Virus record (IMG/VR): IMGVR_UViG_3300046782_000223
Span: 1 to 63,897 of that record
Strand: one strand, 5' to 3'
Length of the DNA: 63,897 nt
DNA from: a virus
Shown: positions 41,261 to 49,543 of the stretch, piece after piece
Layout: each line of letters starts with the position of its first letter
Position numbering within the stretch: the first letter of the stretch is position 1
The notes under the pieces: generated by a model
What the model saw: the letters and a program-made list of their open reading frames with translations, nothing else
What the model was told of the DNA's origin: nothing
Database searches by the model: none
Program-made: the position numbers and the translations under genes

Positions 41261-41295
41261 AATAAAAAACCCCCACGCGTTTCCGCGTGGGGGTT
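41261..41295 (-). terminator. Strong leftward intrinsic terminator
   Basis: Arms CCCCCACGCG (41270-41279) and CGCGTGGGGG (41284-41293) enclose a TTTC loop. In leftward RNA the stem is followed by TTTTTTATT. It lies 13 bp past the stop of the 41309-42127 gene. Confidence 0.92.
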
Positions 41296-41308
41296 CTGTT
41301 AGTGGCCG

Positions 41309-42127
41309 TTAGGCGTTGGCCGCCGCGCCGTTGGCTTTAGCAGGCGCTTTCGCGCTTGCCAAAACCGCCTTGGCGTTCGCGCGAGCGTCCGCCTTCGCGC
41401 CGTCGGCGACAATGCCAAGGGACCATTTGTCATATTCGGAACGATACTCAGTGAGGATCGTAACGAGACGCTTGGCCGCCTGATCGTTGCCGCGCATCAG
41501 GATCAGCGCGGCGGCGAGCGCGGGCTTAACGTCAAGCCCGCCTTCCGCGTCCGCGACCGTTCCCGCGCTCGCCGCTTGCGCGGCGACCGTGACGGGCTTC
41601 GCGTTGCTCGCCTTAGCGCCAGCCTTGCGACCGCGCTTGCTAGTCGCCTTTCCAGTGACGGAAGGCGCGACCATAGGCGTTCCGTCCGCCAGCTTGAAAG
41701 TCTCAAGCAACGGGCGAACGCGACGCAAGTAAGCGTCGCGGCTTTCCCCGGCGGACGGCGCAAGCGACGCGTCGCCGGTAAGCAACGCGAGCGCGATTAC
41801 CTTAAAGCGGCTCATGTACTCAGTGACGCGTGCGTCATTGAGACCGGAACCCTTAAAGGTTTCCGCCAGCGTCGGGCGCATTTGCTTATCCCATTGGCCA
41901 TAGGTCAACGGGACGCCAATGGCCGCCGCAATGAGACGCGTCCGCGCCACAAAGGTCGCGGACGCGCCTTCCGTTTCGACCGCCAGCTTGACGAAAGCCG
42001 TAGAGACCGCGAGCGCGGTATCAGCGGAAAGCGTCAAGGCGAGCGGAGCCGAGGCTTGCGCGACGTCCAAAGCCGGAGCCGAAACGGTGGAAACCGGAGC
42101 GGCGACCGTGGTTTGCTTCTTAGCCAT
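41309..42127 (-). CDS. Hypothetical Ala-rich protein, monocistronic
   Basis: The 272-residue protein starts MAKKQTTVAAPVSTVSA. A central helical domain (about residues 45-150, with YGQWDKQMRPTLAETFKG and YLRRVRPLLETFKL) is followed by a basic linker (TSKRGRKAGAKASNAK) and an Ala-rich tail. It has its own leader with palindrome copy 11 and its own strong terminator. Codons such as AAA, CTT, TTG, GTT and GCT are more frequent than in neighbours, suggesting separate ancestry. No function is known. A longer frame upstream would translate the palindrome and was not used. Confidence 0.6.
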   Translation of the reverse strand: MAKKQTTVAAPVSTVSAPALDVAQASAPLALTLSADTALAVSTAFVKLAVETEGASATFVARTRLIAAAIGVPLTYGQWDKQMRPTLAETFKGSGLNDARVTEYMSRFKVIALALLTGDASLAPSAGESRDAYLRRVRPLLETFKLADGTPMVAPSVTGKATSKRGRKAGAKASNAKPVTVAAQAASAGTVADAEGGLDVKPALAAALILMRGNDQAAKRLVTILTEYRSEYDKWSLGIVADGAKADARANAKAVLASAKAPAKANGAAANA

Positions 42128-42170
42128 AGTGTGTATCCCTTTGAAAAGATTGAACAAAAGAGAGGCTCGC

Positions 42171-42188
42171 AATTGCCATAGGGCAATT
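42171..42188. repeat. AATTGCC palindrome, copy 11
   Basis: The site is AATTGCC-atag-GGCAATT with GC pairs outside, 44 bp before the ATG at 42127. Confidence 0.95.
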
Positions 42189-42309
42189 GCGTTCCCGTCA
42201 CCTAAGCGGCGACGCACATAGGCCAGCCGCTCCCCCCGTTCCGGGGGAGGGTGTGAGCCTAATTCACCTTGTCAAAGAGCGCGCCGGACACACTTCGCCC
42301 GACCCCTTA

Positions 42310-42338
42310 AGTGTCGCCTAGTAGACGGGGCACGTCAA
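42310..42338 (-). promoter_or_regulatory. Leftward promoter candidate P4
   Basis: The -35 TTGACG (42333-42338) and spacer TGCCCCGTCTACTAGGC closely match P1, but the -10 place reads GACACT (42310-42315). It is well placed for the 42127 gene. It may be weak or need an activator. Confidence 0.5.
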
Positions 42339-42661
42339 GCGGGGCACGCGTGGCGGGGTAGGGGGGCATGGGGCCAGGGGTGCCGGGTGGGGGTGGGTCG
42401 CTTAAGCACCGCTCTCAGCACGAGACCCCAAAAACCCCCAAGCGTCTAATGAGCAGACGTTAACGTAGCGTCACGCAAAAATACGCTTGACCCCCAAATC
42501 CCTCCCGGCTATCCAGATCAAACGCCCTGCGCATCCCACCCCCGCCGCCACCGGAAACGGTGGCCTAAGAGGAGGGAGCCGAAGGTTCCGCAAGGAACTC
42601 CAAGCCGCGCAGGGCGTACCCGCCTTGCCCTCCCCCACAAATCGTCCGAAGCTCCTCGTCC
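42339..42661. other. Divergent intergenic region before the late module
   Basis: This stretch lies between the leftward and rightward modules. It is G-rich on the + strand near 42350-42400 and contains no convincing gene. A late promoter is expected here, but I see no clear sigma70 sequence. Confidence 0.4.
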
Positions 42662-43192
42662 ATGCACAGCATGGCCGACGTCCTCCAACCGCTGCTTCCG
42701 TGGACCCCCGCGCTCATGGCCCCACCGACCTCGTCCCCGACCCCTCCGATCGACGGCGACAGCCTCAGGGTCACCGAGGAGTACTCGGCCAGGAACGCGG
42801 CGCATCCGAAGGGCCGTGTCTCGCTTGAGGACATCGAGGCCGAGATCACCTGCGTCCACTACGTGAATGCCGGCGACGCGGTCGAGGACAGCGGCATGGA
42901 CCCGACGTCCTCCGAGCGCCGGCTCACCCTGGCCTTCCTCTCGCTGGCCAATGGCTTCTGCGTGGTCGGGAAGTCCGCCCCGATGGACCCGGCCAACTTC
43001 GACACCGCCAAGGGCCAGAGGTTCGCCTACGAGGACGGCGTCCGCCAAATCTGGCCGCTGATGGCCTACTCGCGCCTCGACCACGCCCCGCGCGATGCGC
43101 GCGACGACGACCCCGTCCATGTCGCCCTGGACGACGAGGACGACGAGGACGACGAGGACGAAGACCTGCGCGAGCCCGAGACAGGCGACTGA
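42662..43192 (+). CDS. N4 gp49/Sf6 gp66-family protein
   Basis: The 176-residue protein matches this family by TLAFLSLANGFCVVGKSAPM, then DPANFDTAKGQRFAYEDGVR and QIWPLMAYSRL. An acidic tail (DDEDDEDDEDEDLREPETGD) follows. The family is widespread in phages, and its exact role is unknown. The start is uncertain: ATG 42662, 42671 and 42716 all lack strong ribosome binding sites. It begins the rightward module. Confidence 0.75.
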   Translation: MHSMADVLQPLLPWTPALMAPPTSSPTPPIDGDSLRVTEEYSARNAAHPKGRVSLEDIEAEITCVHYVNAGDAVEDSGMDPTSSERRLTLAFLSLANGFCVVGKSAPMDPANFDTAKGQRFAYEDGVRQIWPLMAYSRLDHAPRDARDDDPVHVALDDEDDEDDEDEDLREPETGD

Positions 43193-43334
43193 GACCCCTT
43201 GAGACGCTAACGCCCATGGCTTAGATTAGCCCTGCGCGGTGAACGAGCGGAACGGCACAGCCCCCCCCGGCGCTTCGACCGAACGTACACCCGGACCCTG
43301 GCCGCCCCGGCGACCAGGGTCTATCTCTGCGGGC

Positions 43335-44018
43335 ATGAGCCAGCCCGCCATGGCCTTCAGCCCGATCCTCTACTTCGACCCGCAGATGGTCGCCGAGATC
43401 GCGCTTGGGGCCGAGCATCCCCACGACATCGCCGAGCGGTACGGCTACGACGCGGTCGCCTACGAGACGCTGGCCGCCCTGCACTGGTTCGGGGAGCTCG
43501 TGGCCAGGAAGCGCCAGGAGCTTGCCGACGACGGCGTCCTGTTCACCGCCAAGGCCGGCATGATGGCCGAGGCCCTCCTGACGCGGCTGTTCCAGCAGAG
43601 CATGGCCGGCTCGCTCGCCGCGCCGCTGATGGTGGAGACGGCGAAGCAACTCTCCGACATCGGCCGGCTCAAGCCGGCCAGCGCCGCGGCCGCGGCGTCC
43701 GCCGGCCCGCCCTTCCAGATCAACATTCAGGTCAACGGGACGGACGTCGTCCGGTCCCACGCCCCGCAGGAACTCGTCCCCGAGGTGGTGGCCGAGACCG
43801 TGATGACCCTGGACTTCGCCCCCCAGCTTCCGCCGCCGCCGGCCGCCCTGAAGGTGCCCGACTTCGACCTGCGGCCGTCGGCCCTGGTCGGCACCCCTGC
43901 GGCGGTCATGGCCGCCACAGCCTCGCCTCCGGCTGGACCATCACGGTCCCTCGACACGCAGCCGGGGGCGAGTGTTGGCACGCCGATCGGCCTTCCCACG
44001 ACGCGTCCCCAGGTCTAG
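43335..44018 (+). CDS. Probable small terminase subunit
   Basis: This protein of about 227 residues has an N-terminal HTH-like part (MVAEIALGAEHPHDIAERYG), a helical central region (ALLTRLFQQSMAGSLAAPLM) and a Pro/Ala-rich tail. Position before the large terminase, with HTH then oligomerisation helices, fits a small terminase that recognises DNA for packaging. The start ATG 43335 is uncertain; GTG 43239 is an alternative. The assignment is mostly by context. Confidence 0.5.
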   Translation: MSQPAMAFSPILYFDPQMVAEIALGAEHPHDIAERYGYDAVAYETLAALHWFGELVARKRQELADDGVLFTAKAGMMAEALLTRLFQQSMAGSLAAPLMVETAKQLSDIGRLKPASAAAAASAGPPFQINIQVNGTDVVRSHAPQELVPEVVAETVMTLDFAPQLPPPPAALKVPDFDLRPSALVGTPAAVMAATASPPAGPSRSLDTQPGASVGTPIGLPTTRPQV

Positions 44019-44091
44019 GGTCCCCGCCTCGGAAAGCCTTCCCCGACCCAGCGACTGCCCCAGGTGGCCTCTGGAAACCTAGGAGAACCGC

Positions 44092-44436
44092 ATGCCCGGC
44101 CTCAGCACCCAACTCCCCCCGCCCGGTCCCAAGCAGGTCATCGCCGCCGCCAAGGTCGGCGGGGGTGCGGCGACCGTCGCCACCGATCCCACCCTGATCA
44201 CCGCGCCGTTCGTGAAGGTCGCGGCCGTGGCCACAGCGGCCGACAGCGTCACCTTGCCGATCACCTTCGGCGGCGACACCATCCTCATCCAGAACCAGGG
44301 CGCGGCCTCGATGACCGTCTGGGGCTGGGGCGGCGCGACCATCAACGGCGCGGCCTCGCTGGCGCAAGCCAATGGCCTCGGCGCGCTCTACGTGGCGTCC
44401 ATGGAAGGGACGTGGACGCGCTTCCTCCAAGGCTGA
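44092..44436 (+). CDS. Small head or decoration-type protein
   Basis: The 114-residue product is beta-rich (SVTLPITFGGDTILIQNQGA, then SMTVWGWGGATINGAASLA). The pattern resembles small trimeric virion or fibre-head proteins. AGGAGAA precedes the ATG. Its stop lies in the first of two hairpins. Confidence 0.5.
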   Translation: MPGLSTQLPPPGPKQVIAAAKVGGGAATVATDPTLITAPFVKVAAVATAADSVTLPITFGGDTILIQNQGAASMTVWGWGGATINGAASLAQANGLGALYVASMEGTWTRFLQG

Positions 44437-44498
44437 CACGTCAGCCTTGACCTCTCGCTAAGAGGTGCGCCCAGCCGCGCAGCGGCTGGGCTTTGTTT
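44429..44498 (+). terminator. Hairpin plus intrinsic terminator before the large terminase
   Basis: The first hairpin is AAGGCTGA-cacg-TCAGCCTT (44429-44448), overlapping the stop of the preceding gene. The second has arms GCCCAGCCGC and GCGGCTGGGC (44469-44491) followed by TTTGTTT, a classic rightward terminator. Terminase starts 27 bp later. Confidence 0.88.
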
Positions 44499-44524
44499 CA
44501 GTCTTGTGGATAAGTCCGGTCGGC

Positions 44525-45943
44525 ATGACCGAGACCCTCGTCTATTCGCCGCCGCCCAGCGTGGCCGGGTTCTTCCTCGACGACAGGTTCATCGACCTGA
44601 TCGTCGGGCCGATCGGCAGCACCAAGACCACCGCGGCGATCATGAAGATCGCCTACCACGCCTCGCAGATGGCCCGCTGCCGCGACGGCGTCCGCCGCTC
44701 AAAGGCGGTGTGGGTCCGCAATACGCGTGAGCAGCTGAAAGATACGTCGATCCCAGACTTCCTGCGGTGGTTCCCGGATGGGCTGGCGGGGCAGTTTATT
44801 CGGACAGACCTGAAATTCATGCTGCGCTTCGGCAACGTGGAGTGCGAGGTTCTGTTTCGGGGACTTGATGACCAGAACGACGTTCGCCGCCTGCTCTCCC
44901 TGCAGACGTCGTTTGGCATCCTCGATGAATTCCGGGAGATCAATCAGGCGGTCTATGACGCCCTGCAGGGCCGGGTCGGCCGCTACCCATCGAAGCTCGA
45001 CAACGGCGTCGGGTGTGTCACCGATGACGGCCGCGAGAACAAACACATCTGGGGGTGCTCCAACCCGCCGGACATGGACAGCCATTGGGAGAAGCTCCTC
45101 TCCGATCCGCCGTCCAACGTCAGCGCCCACTTCCAGCCGAGCGGCCTCAGCGCCGAGGCCGACTGGCTAGAGTACCTGCCGCAGGACTACTACACCAACC
45201 TCGCCGAGGGGAAATCGCAGGACTGGATCGACGTCTACATCCACGCCAAGTTCGGGCGCACCCTGGCCGGCCTGCCCGTCTACCGCACCTTCAAGCCCGA
45301 CTTCCACATCGCCAAGGCCCCGCTCAATCCGATCAGGATCATCGACCGGCCGCTGATCATCGGCATGGACTTCGGCCTCAACCCAAGCTGCACCATCAAC
45401 CAGATCGACCTGCGCGGGCGGTTCCTGACCTACGACGCGATGACCAGCGACAACATGGGCATCGAGCGGTTCATCGAGCAGCAGCTGAAGCCCAAGCTGG
45501 CGTCGAAGTATCCGGGGTTCTCGATCGTCATCGTCGGCGACCCGGCCGGCCAGCAGCGCGCCCAGACCAACGAGCGGACCTGCTTCGACATGCTGCGCCA
45601 AGCCCGGCTGCACGCCATCCCGGCGCGCACCAACAACATCGCAGCGCGCATCGCCGCGGTCGAGAAGCAGCTGAACCGGCAGATCGACGGCGGCCCCGCC
45701 CGGCTCCTCTGCCCCGAGGGGGCCAAGCCGCTGATCGCCGCCTACCGGGGCGGCTACCGCTACAAGCTGAAGAAGTCCGGCGACGCCGAGGACATCCCCG
45801 ACAAGGGCTCGCCCTACAGCCACATCGCCGACGCCGACCAGTACGCCGCCCTGCACGCCGACGCCGAGCAGGGGGGTAATCCCTGGACAGCGCGCCAGCA
45901 GGCGCGTCCGGTGCAGAAGGTCAACGCGCTCGGCTGGACGTGA
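44525..45943 (+). CDS. terL: Large terminase subunit
   Basis: The 472-residue protein has Walker A VGPIGSTKTT, Walker B SFGILDEFREI, a coupling WGCSNPP segment, and the nuclease acidic residues in IIGMDFGLNPS, IVIVGDPAG and HIADADQYAAL. It powers DNA packaging at the portal and cuts the genome. ATG 44525 was chosen over an upstream frame that would run through the terminator. A terminator lies just upstream, so expression depends on read-through or its own promoter. Confidence 0.92.
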   Translation: MTETLVYSPPPSVAGFFLDDRFIDLIVGPIGSTKTTAAIMKIAYHASQMARCRDGVRRSKAVWVRNTREQLKDTSIPDFLRWFPDGLAGQFIRTDLKFMLRFGNVECEVLFRGLDDQNDVRRLLSLQTSFGILDEFREINQAVYDALQGRVGRYPSKLDNGVGCVTDDGRENKHIWGCSNPPDMDSHWEKLLSDPPSNVSAHFQPSGLSAEADWLEYLPQDYYTNLAEGKSQDWIDVYIHAKFGRTLAGLPVYRTFKPDFHIAKAPLNPIRIIDRPLIIGMDFGLNPSCTINQIDLRGRFLTYDAMTSDNMGIERFIEQQLKPKLASKYPGFSIVIVGDPAGQQRAQTNERTCFDMLRQARLHAIPARTNNIAARIAAVEKQLNRQIDGGPARLLCPEGAKPLIAAYRGGYRYKLKKSGDAEDIPDKGSPYSHIADADQYAALHADAEQGGNPWTARQQARPVQKVNALGWT

Positions 45944-45955
45944 TAGGAGACCCGC

Positions 45956-48196
45956 ATGGCCGTCAGCCCGTCCCCCTATGGTCAGCCCGCCACCGTCGGT
46001 CCCCAGGTCGGCCTGCCGGCCACGGCGACCACCGCGCCGGCCCCCTCCAACGTCGTGGTCCTGCAGCACCCGGCCATGCGCGCCATGAGCCTGGGAGCCC
46101 TGCAACAGCGCGACGCCGATGCGCGGTCGGCCGCCGAGGACCGGCAGGCCCAGCCGCTGATCACCGGGCTGGCCGGCCACATCCACCACAAGTTCGTGCT
46201 GGCGCGCGATGCGCGGCGGTTCGCCGACGTCGAGCAGCGGATGATCGACAACATGCGGGCGCGCAGGTCGATCTACACGCCGCAGAAGCTGGCGGCCATC
46301 CGCACCGAGGGCGGGAGCGAGGTTTACGCGGGCGTCACCGGCCAGAAGTGCCGGGCGGCCTCGGCGTGGATCAGGGACGTGATGATGTCGACGGGCGAGG
46401 ATCGGCCGTGGTCGATCAAGCCGACCAAGGTCCCCGAGCTTCCGCCGGCGATCAACGACCTGATCGTCAAGCAGGCGATGATCCCGCTGAAGGACCAGCT
46501 GATGGCCGCGGCCGCCGGCCAGGGCGAGCCGCCGGACCCGATGTCGACGGTCCACATGATGTCGATGATGAAGGACCAAGCCCTGGAAGCCATCCGCCAG
46601 GAGGCCGACAAACGCTGCGGGCGCATGGCCGACAAGATGGAGGACCAGCTGACCGAGGGCGGGTTCCTCGACGCGATGGACGCCTTCATCAACGACCTGA
46701 CCACCTTCCCGACGGCCATCCTCAAGGGGCCGGTGATCCGCATGAAGCCGGTGCTGACCTGGGGGCCGGACAGCCAGCCGGTGGTGCAAATCAAGCTCGT
46801 GAAGGAGTGGGATCGGGTCGATCCGTTCAAATTCTACCCTTCCCCTGCGGCAACCTGCATCGACGACGGGGACACGATCGAGAAGCACCGGCTCTCACGA
46901 AAAGACCTGCAGGACCTCAAGGGCGTGCCCGGCTACGACGACGGGGCCATCGACATGGTCCTCGACAACTACGGGCGCAGCGGCCTGCTGAACTACATCT
47001 ACGACGACATGGACCACGACGACGCCGCCGGCCGGCCGCCGACCACGCTGGCCGCCAACCCCGACGGGCTGATCGACGCGCTGCAGTATTGGGGGTTCGT
47101 GCAGGGCCAGCTGCTGCTCGATTGGGGGATGACCCGGGCGCAAATTCCCCAGCCGATGAAGGAGTACATGATCGAGGGGTGGCTGGTCGGACCCTACGTC
47201 ATCAAGGCCATGCTCAACCCCGACCCGCTGGACCGGAAGCCCTACTATGCGACGTCGTTCGAGAAGGTGCCGGGGAGCTTCTGGGGCCACAGCGTCTGCG
47301 ACCTCGTGCGCGATCCGCAGGACATCTGCAACGCCGCGGCCCGGTCGATGATCAACAACGCGGCCCTGGCCTCAGGGCCGCAGGTTGGTATCCTAACGGA
47401 CCGCATCGCGCCCGGGGAGCAGATCACCCAGCTGAAGCCGTGGCGCATCTGGCAGCTGAACAGCGACCCGATGGGTGGGGCGTCGGCGGACCCGCCGATC
47501 CGGTTCTTCCAGCCGCAGTCGATCCTCGGCGACCTGATGCAGCTGTTCGACAAGTTCACCACCATGGCCGACGAGTACTCGGGCATCCCGCGCTACATGA
47601 CCGGCAACGCGGCGGCCGGGGGTGCTGGCCGCACCGCGAGCGGCATGTCGATGATGATCGGCAACGCCGGCAAGATCATCACCGCGGTGATCCAGAACAT
47701 CGACCTCAACATCATGGAGCCCCTCTTGGAGCGGCTCTACTATTTCAACATGCGCTACGAGACCGACCCGGAGCTCAAGGGCGACGTCTGCATCTCGGCC
47801 AAGGGTGCGAGCAACATCACCGCCAAGGAGAGCGCCCAGGTCCGCCGCAACGAGTTCCTGGCGACCACCGCCAACCCGATCGACATGCAGATCATGGGCA
47901 TCGAGGGCCGCGCCGCGGTGCTGCGCGAGACGGCCAAGACCCTGCAGATGGACACCGACAAGGTGGTGCCGGACACCGACGAACTTCGGCAGCGCATGCA
48001 GGCCAAGGCGGCGTTGGCCGCTCCCGACCCGAATGCCCCGCCAGGAGCCCCAGGCGGCCCGCCACCGGCCGGTGGCGGGCCGGCGGCAGGTGCGCCCGCC
48101 GGCGGCACACCGCCCGGTCCTGGGGCCACCCAGGGCAATGCGCAGCAGCTGATGGACGGGGCTCCGGTGACCGACACCTTCGGCCCCGGGCATTGA
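45956..48196 (+). CDS. Portal protein
   Basis: The 746-residue protein follows the terminase, as expected. It is rich in long helices, with DRVDPFKFYPSPAATCIDDG and RYMTGNAAAGGAGRTASGMS, which are typical of podovirus portal proteins, and a Pro/Gly/Ala-rich C-terminal tail (PGAPGGPPPAGGGPAAGAPA). It forms the dodecameric ring through which DNA enters and leaves. AGGAGACC precedes the ATG. Confidence 0.88.
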   Translation: MAVSPSPYGQPATVGPQVGLPATATTAPAPSNVVVLQHPAMRAMSLGALQQRDADARSAAEDRQAQPLITGLAGHIHHKFVLARDARRFADVEQRMIDNMRARRSIYTPQKLAAIRTEGGSEVYAGVTGQKCRAASAWIRDVMMSTGEDRPWSIKPTKVPELPPAINDLIVKQAMIPLKDQLMAAAAGQGEPPDPMSTVHMMSMMKDQALEAIRQEADKRCGRMADKMEDQLTEGGFLDAMDAFINDLTTFPTAILKGPVIRMKPVLTWGPDSQPVVQIKLVKEWDRVDPFKFYPSPAATCIDDGDTIEKHRLSRKDLQDLKGVPGYDDGAIDMVLDNYGRSGLLNYIYDDMDHDDAAGRPPTTLAANPDGLIDALQYWGFVQGQLLLDWGMTRAQIPQPMKEYMIEGWLVGPYVIKAMLNPDPLDRKPYYATSFEKVPGSFWGHSVCDLVRDPQDICNAAARSMINNAALASGPQVGILTDRIAPGEQITQLKPWRIWQLNSDPMGGASADPPIRFFQPQSILGDLMQLFDKFTTMADEYSGIPRYMTGNAAAGGAGRTASGMSMMIGNAGKIITAVIQNIDLNIMEPLLERLYYFNMRYETDPELKGDVCISAKGASNITAKESAQVRRNEFLATTANPIDMQIMGIEGRAAVLRETAKTLQMDTDKVVPDTDELRQRMQAKAALAAPDPNAPPGAPGGPPPAGGGPAAGAPAGGTPPGPGATQGNAQQLMDGAPVTDTFGPGH

Positions 48197-48229
48197 CAAA
48201 TTGGGGACGCGCCACCAGCGTGCCGCCGG

Positions 48230-48481
48230 ATGCTGACGAAGCCCACCCCGGAAGCCCTCACCGCGCTCGCGCAGCTTGAGGAGACCCCGAGGTGGCGCGA
48301 CATCAACGCCATGCTTGAGGTCGAGATCGAGGCGGCGACGAAGCGACTGCTGGGCGCGCGTGACAACGCAGACGTCCACGAGCTTCGGGGCCGGGTGTCG
48401 ACCCTACGAGAATTCCGGCAGACCGTGCTCGATGCACGGGCTATGCTGGCCACAGTGGGACGAACAATCCCACTCGCATAG
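48230..48481 (+). CDS. Small helical protein between portal and scaffold
   Basis: The 83-residue product is one long helical unit (DINAMLEVEIEAATKRLLGA) and is probably coiled-coil. Similar small proteins lie after the portal gene in other podoviruses. Its function is unknown. Confidence 0.55.
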   Translation: MLTKPTPEALTALAQLEETPRWRDINAMLEVEIEAATKRLLGARDNADVHELRGRVSTLREFRQTVLDARAMLATVGRTIPLA

Positions 48482-48516
48482 CTGACCAGAAGGACACCGG
48501 CTGAGGCCGACCCTAG

Positions 48517-49494
48517 ATGCAGCTGGAGATGCGGATGAGAGATCGAGTGCCCGAGGCCGTGAAGCGGCAAGCGGAAGCCATGGACGCCCTGGACGCGCAA
48601 CTCGCGCCACCCCAGGAGACCCCAGAGGACCCGCCCGCCCGCGAGCCGCCGGCAGAGCCACCGACGCCGCCACCGGCCGCGGAGGACTGGCAGCACAAGT
48701 TCCAGACCCTGCAGGGGAAGTACAACGCCGAGGTGCCGCAACTGCGGAACCAAGTCGACACACTCACCCGGCAGATCGAGGAGCTTCGCGCCGCCAAGCC
48801 CGCTGCGACACCGGAGACGCCGCCGACGCCGGACCTGCCTGCGGTGACCAAGCTGGTCACGGACGAGGACACCGAGACCTACGGAGACGACCTGATTGAC
48901 CTGATCCGCCGGGTGGCCGTGGAAACGGACGCGCGGGAGAAGGCCAAGCTGCAGGGCGAGCTCGCCGATATGCGCAAGCAGATGGCGGCCCAGGCGACAC
49001 AGGTTGAGACCGTCAGGGGAAACGTCGCGGACGAGCGGCGGGCAGCCTACTTCACCGCCTTGGCGAAGCTCTGCCCGACCTATGAGGAGACCGACGCGCG
49101 CCAGGACTTCAAGGACTGGCTGCTGCAGCTGGACGACTTCAGCGGGCTCGTACGCAACGACATCCTGCAAACCGCCTTCCACGCCTACGACGTGGACCGG
49201 ACGGCCAAGGTCTTCAACCAGTTCCTCGGGGCCACAGCACCTGCGCCCGCACCGCCGACGCCCACCCCCGCGCCCGTCGATCCGCAGGCCGAACTGTCCG
49301 AACTGGTGTCGCCGGGCCAAGCCCGCGCCGGCACGGTGTTCACGCCTGACGACGGCCAGAAGATTTGGGCCATTTCCGAGATGGACCAGTTCTACAAGGA
49401 CTTCGCCAGGGGGGAGTACCGCGGCCGGCTGGACGACGCGAAGCGCATCGAGGCGGACATCGACAAGGCTCTCGCTGAAGGACGCGTCCGCTAG
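48517..49494 (+). CDS. Probable scaffolding protein
   Basis: The 325-residue protein has an acidic Pro-rich N-terminal part, a coiled-coil (HKFQTLQGKYNAEVPQLRNQ onward; QGELADMRKQMAAQATQVET), a Pro-rich linker and a charged helical C-terminus. Its location directly before the major capsid gene and its composition fit a scaffold that shapes procapsids and is then removed. ATG 48517 may be followed by a better start at 48532 or 48538. Confidence 0.7.
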   Translation: MQLEMRMRDRVPEAVKRQAEAMDALDAQLAPPQETPEDPPAREPPAEPPTPPPAAEDWQHKFQTLQGKYNAEVPQLRNQVDTLTRQIEELRAAKPAATPETPPTPDLPAVTKLVTDEDTETYGDDLIDLIRRVAVETDAREKAKLQGELADMRKQMAAQATQVETVRGNVADERRAAYFTALAKLCPTYEETDARQDFKDWLLQLDDFSGLVRNDILQTAFHAYDVDRTAKVFNQFLGATAPAPAPPTPTPAPVDPQAELSELVSPGQARAGTVFTPDDGQKIWAISEMDQFYKDFARGEYRGRLDDAKRIEADIDKALAEGRVR

Positions 49495-49504
49495 GGCTGC
49501 GTCC

Positions 49505-49527
49505 GGGTGAGGGCTCGACCCTCACCC
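49505..49527 (+). other. Hairpin in the capsid leader
   Basis: Arms GGGTGAGGG and CCCTCACCC form a 9-bp stem with loop ctcga, immediately before the capsid ribosome binding site (GCGGGAG). It could stabilise the capsid message. Confidence 0.7.
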
Positions 49528-49543
49528 CCAGCGGGAGACGCAC

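Noticed and set aside
42487-42515. Rightward TTGACC, 17 bp, TATCCA as a late promoter
   Set aside because: The -10 matches the consensus at only half of its positions and lacks the final T. Position is suitable but the evidence is too weak to call.
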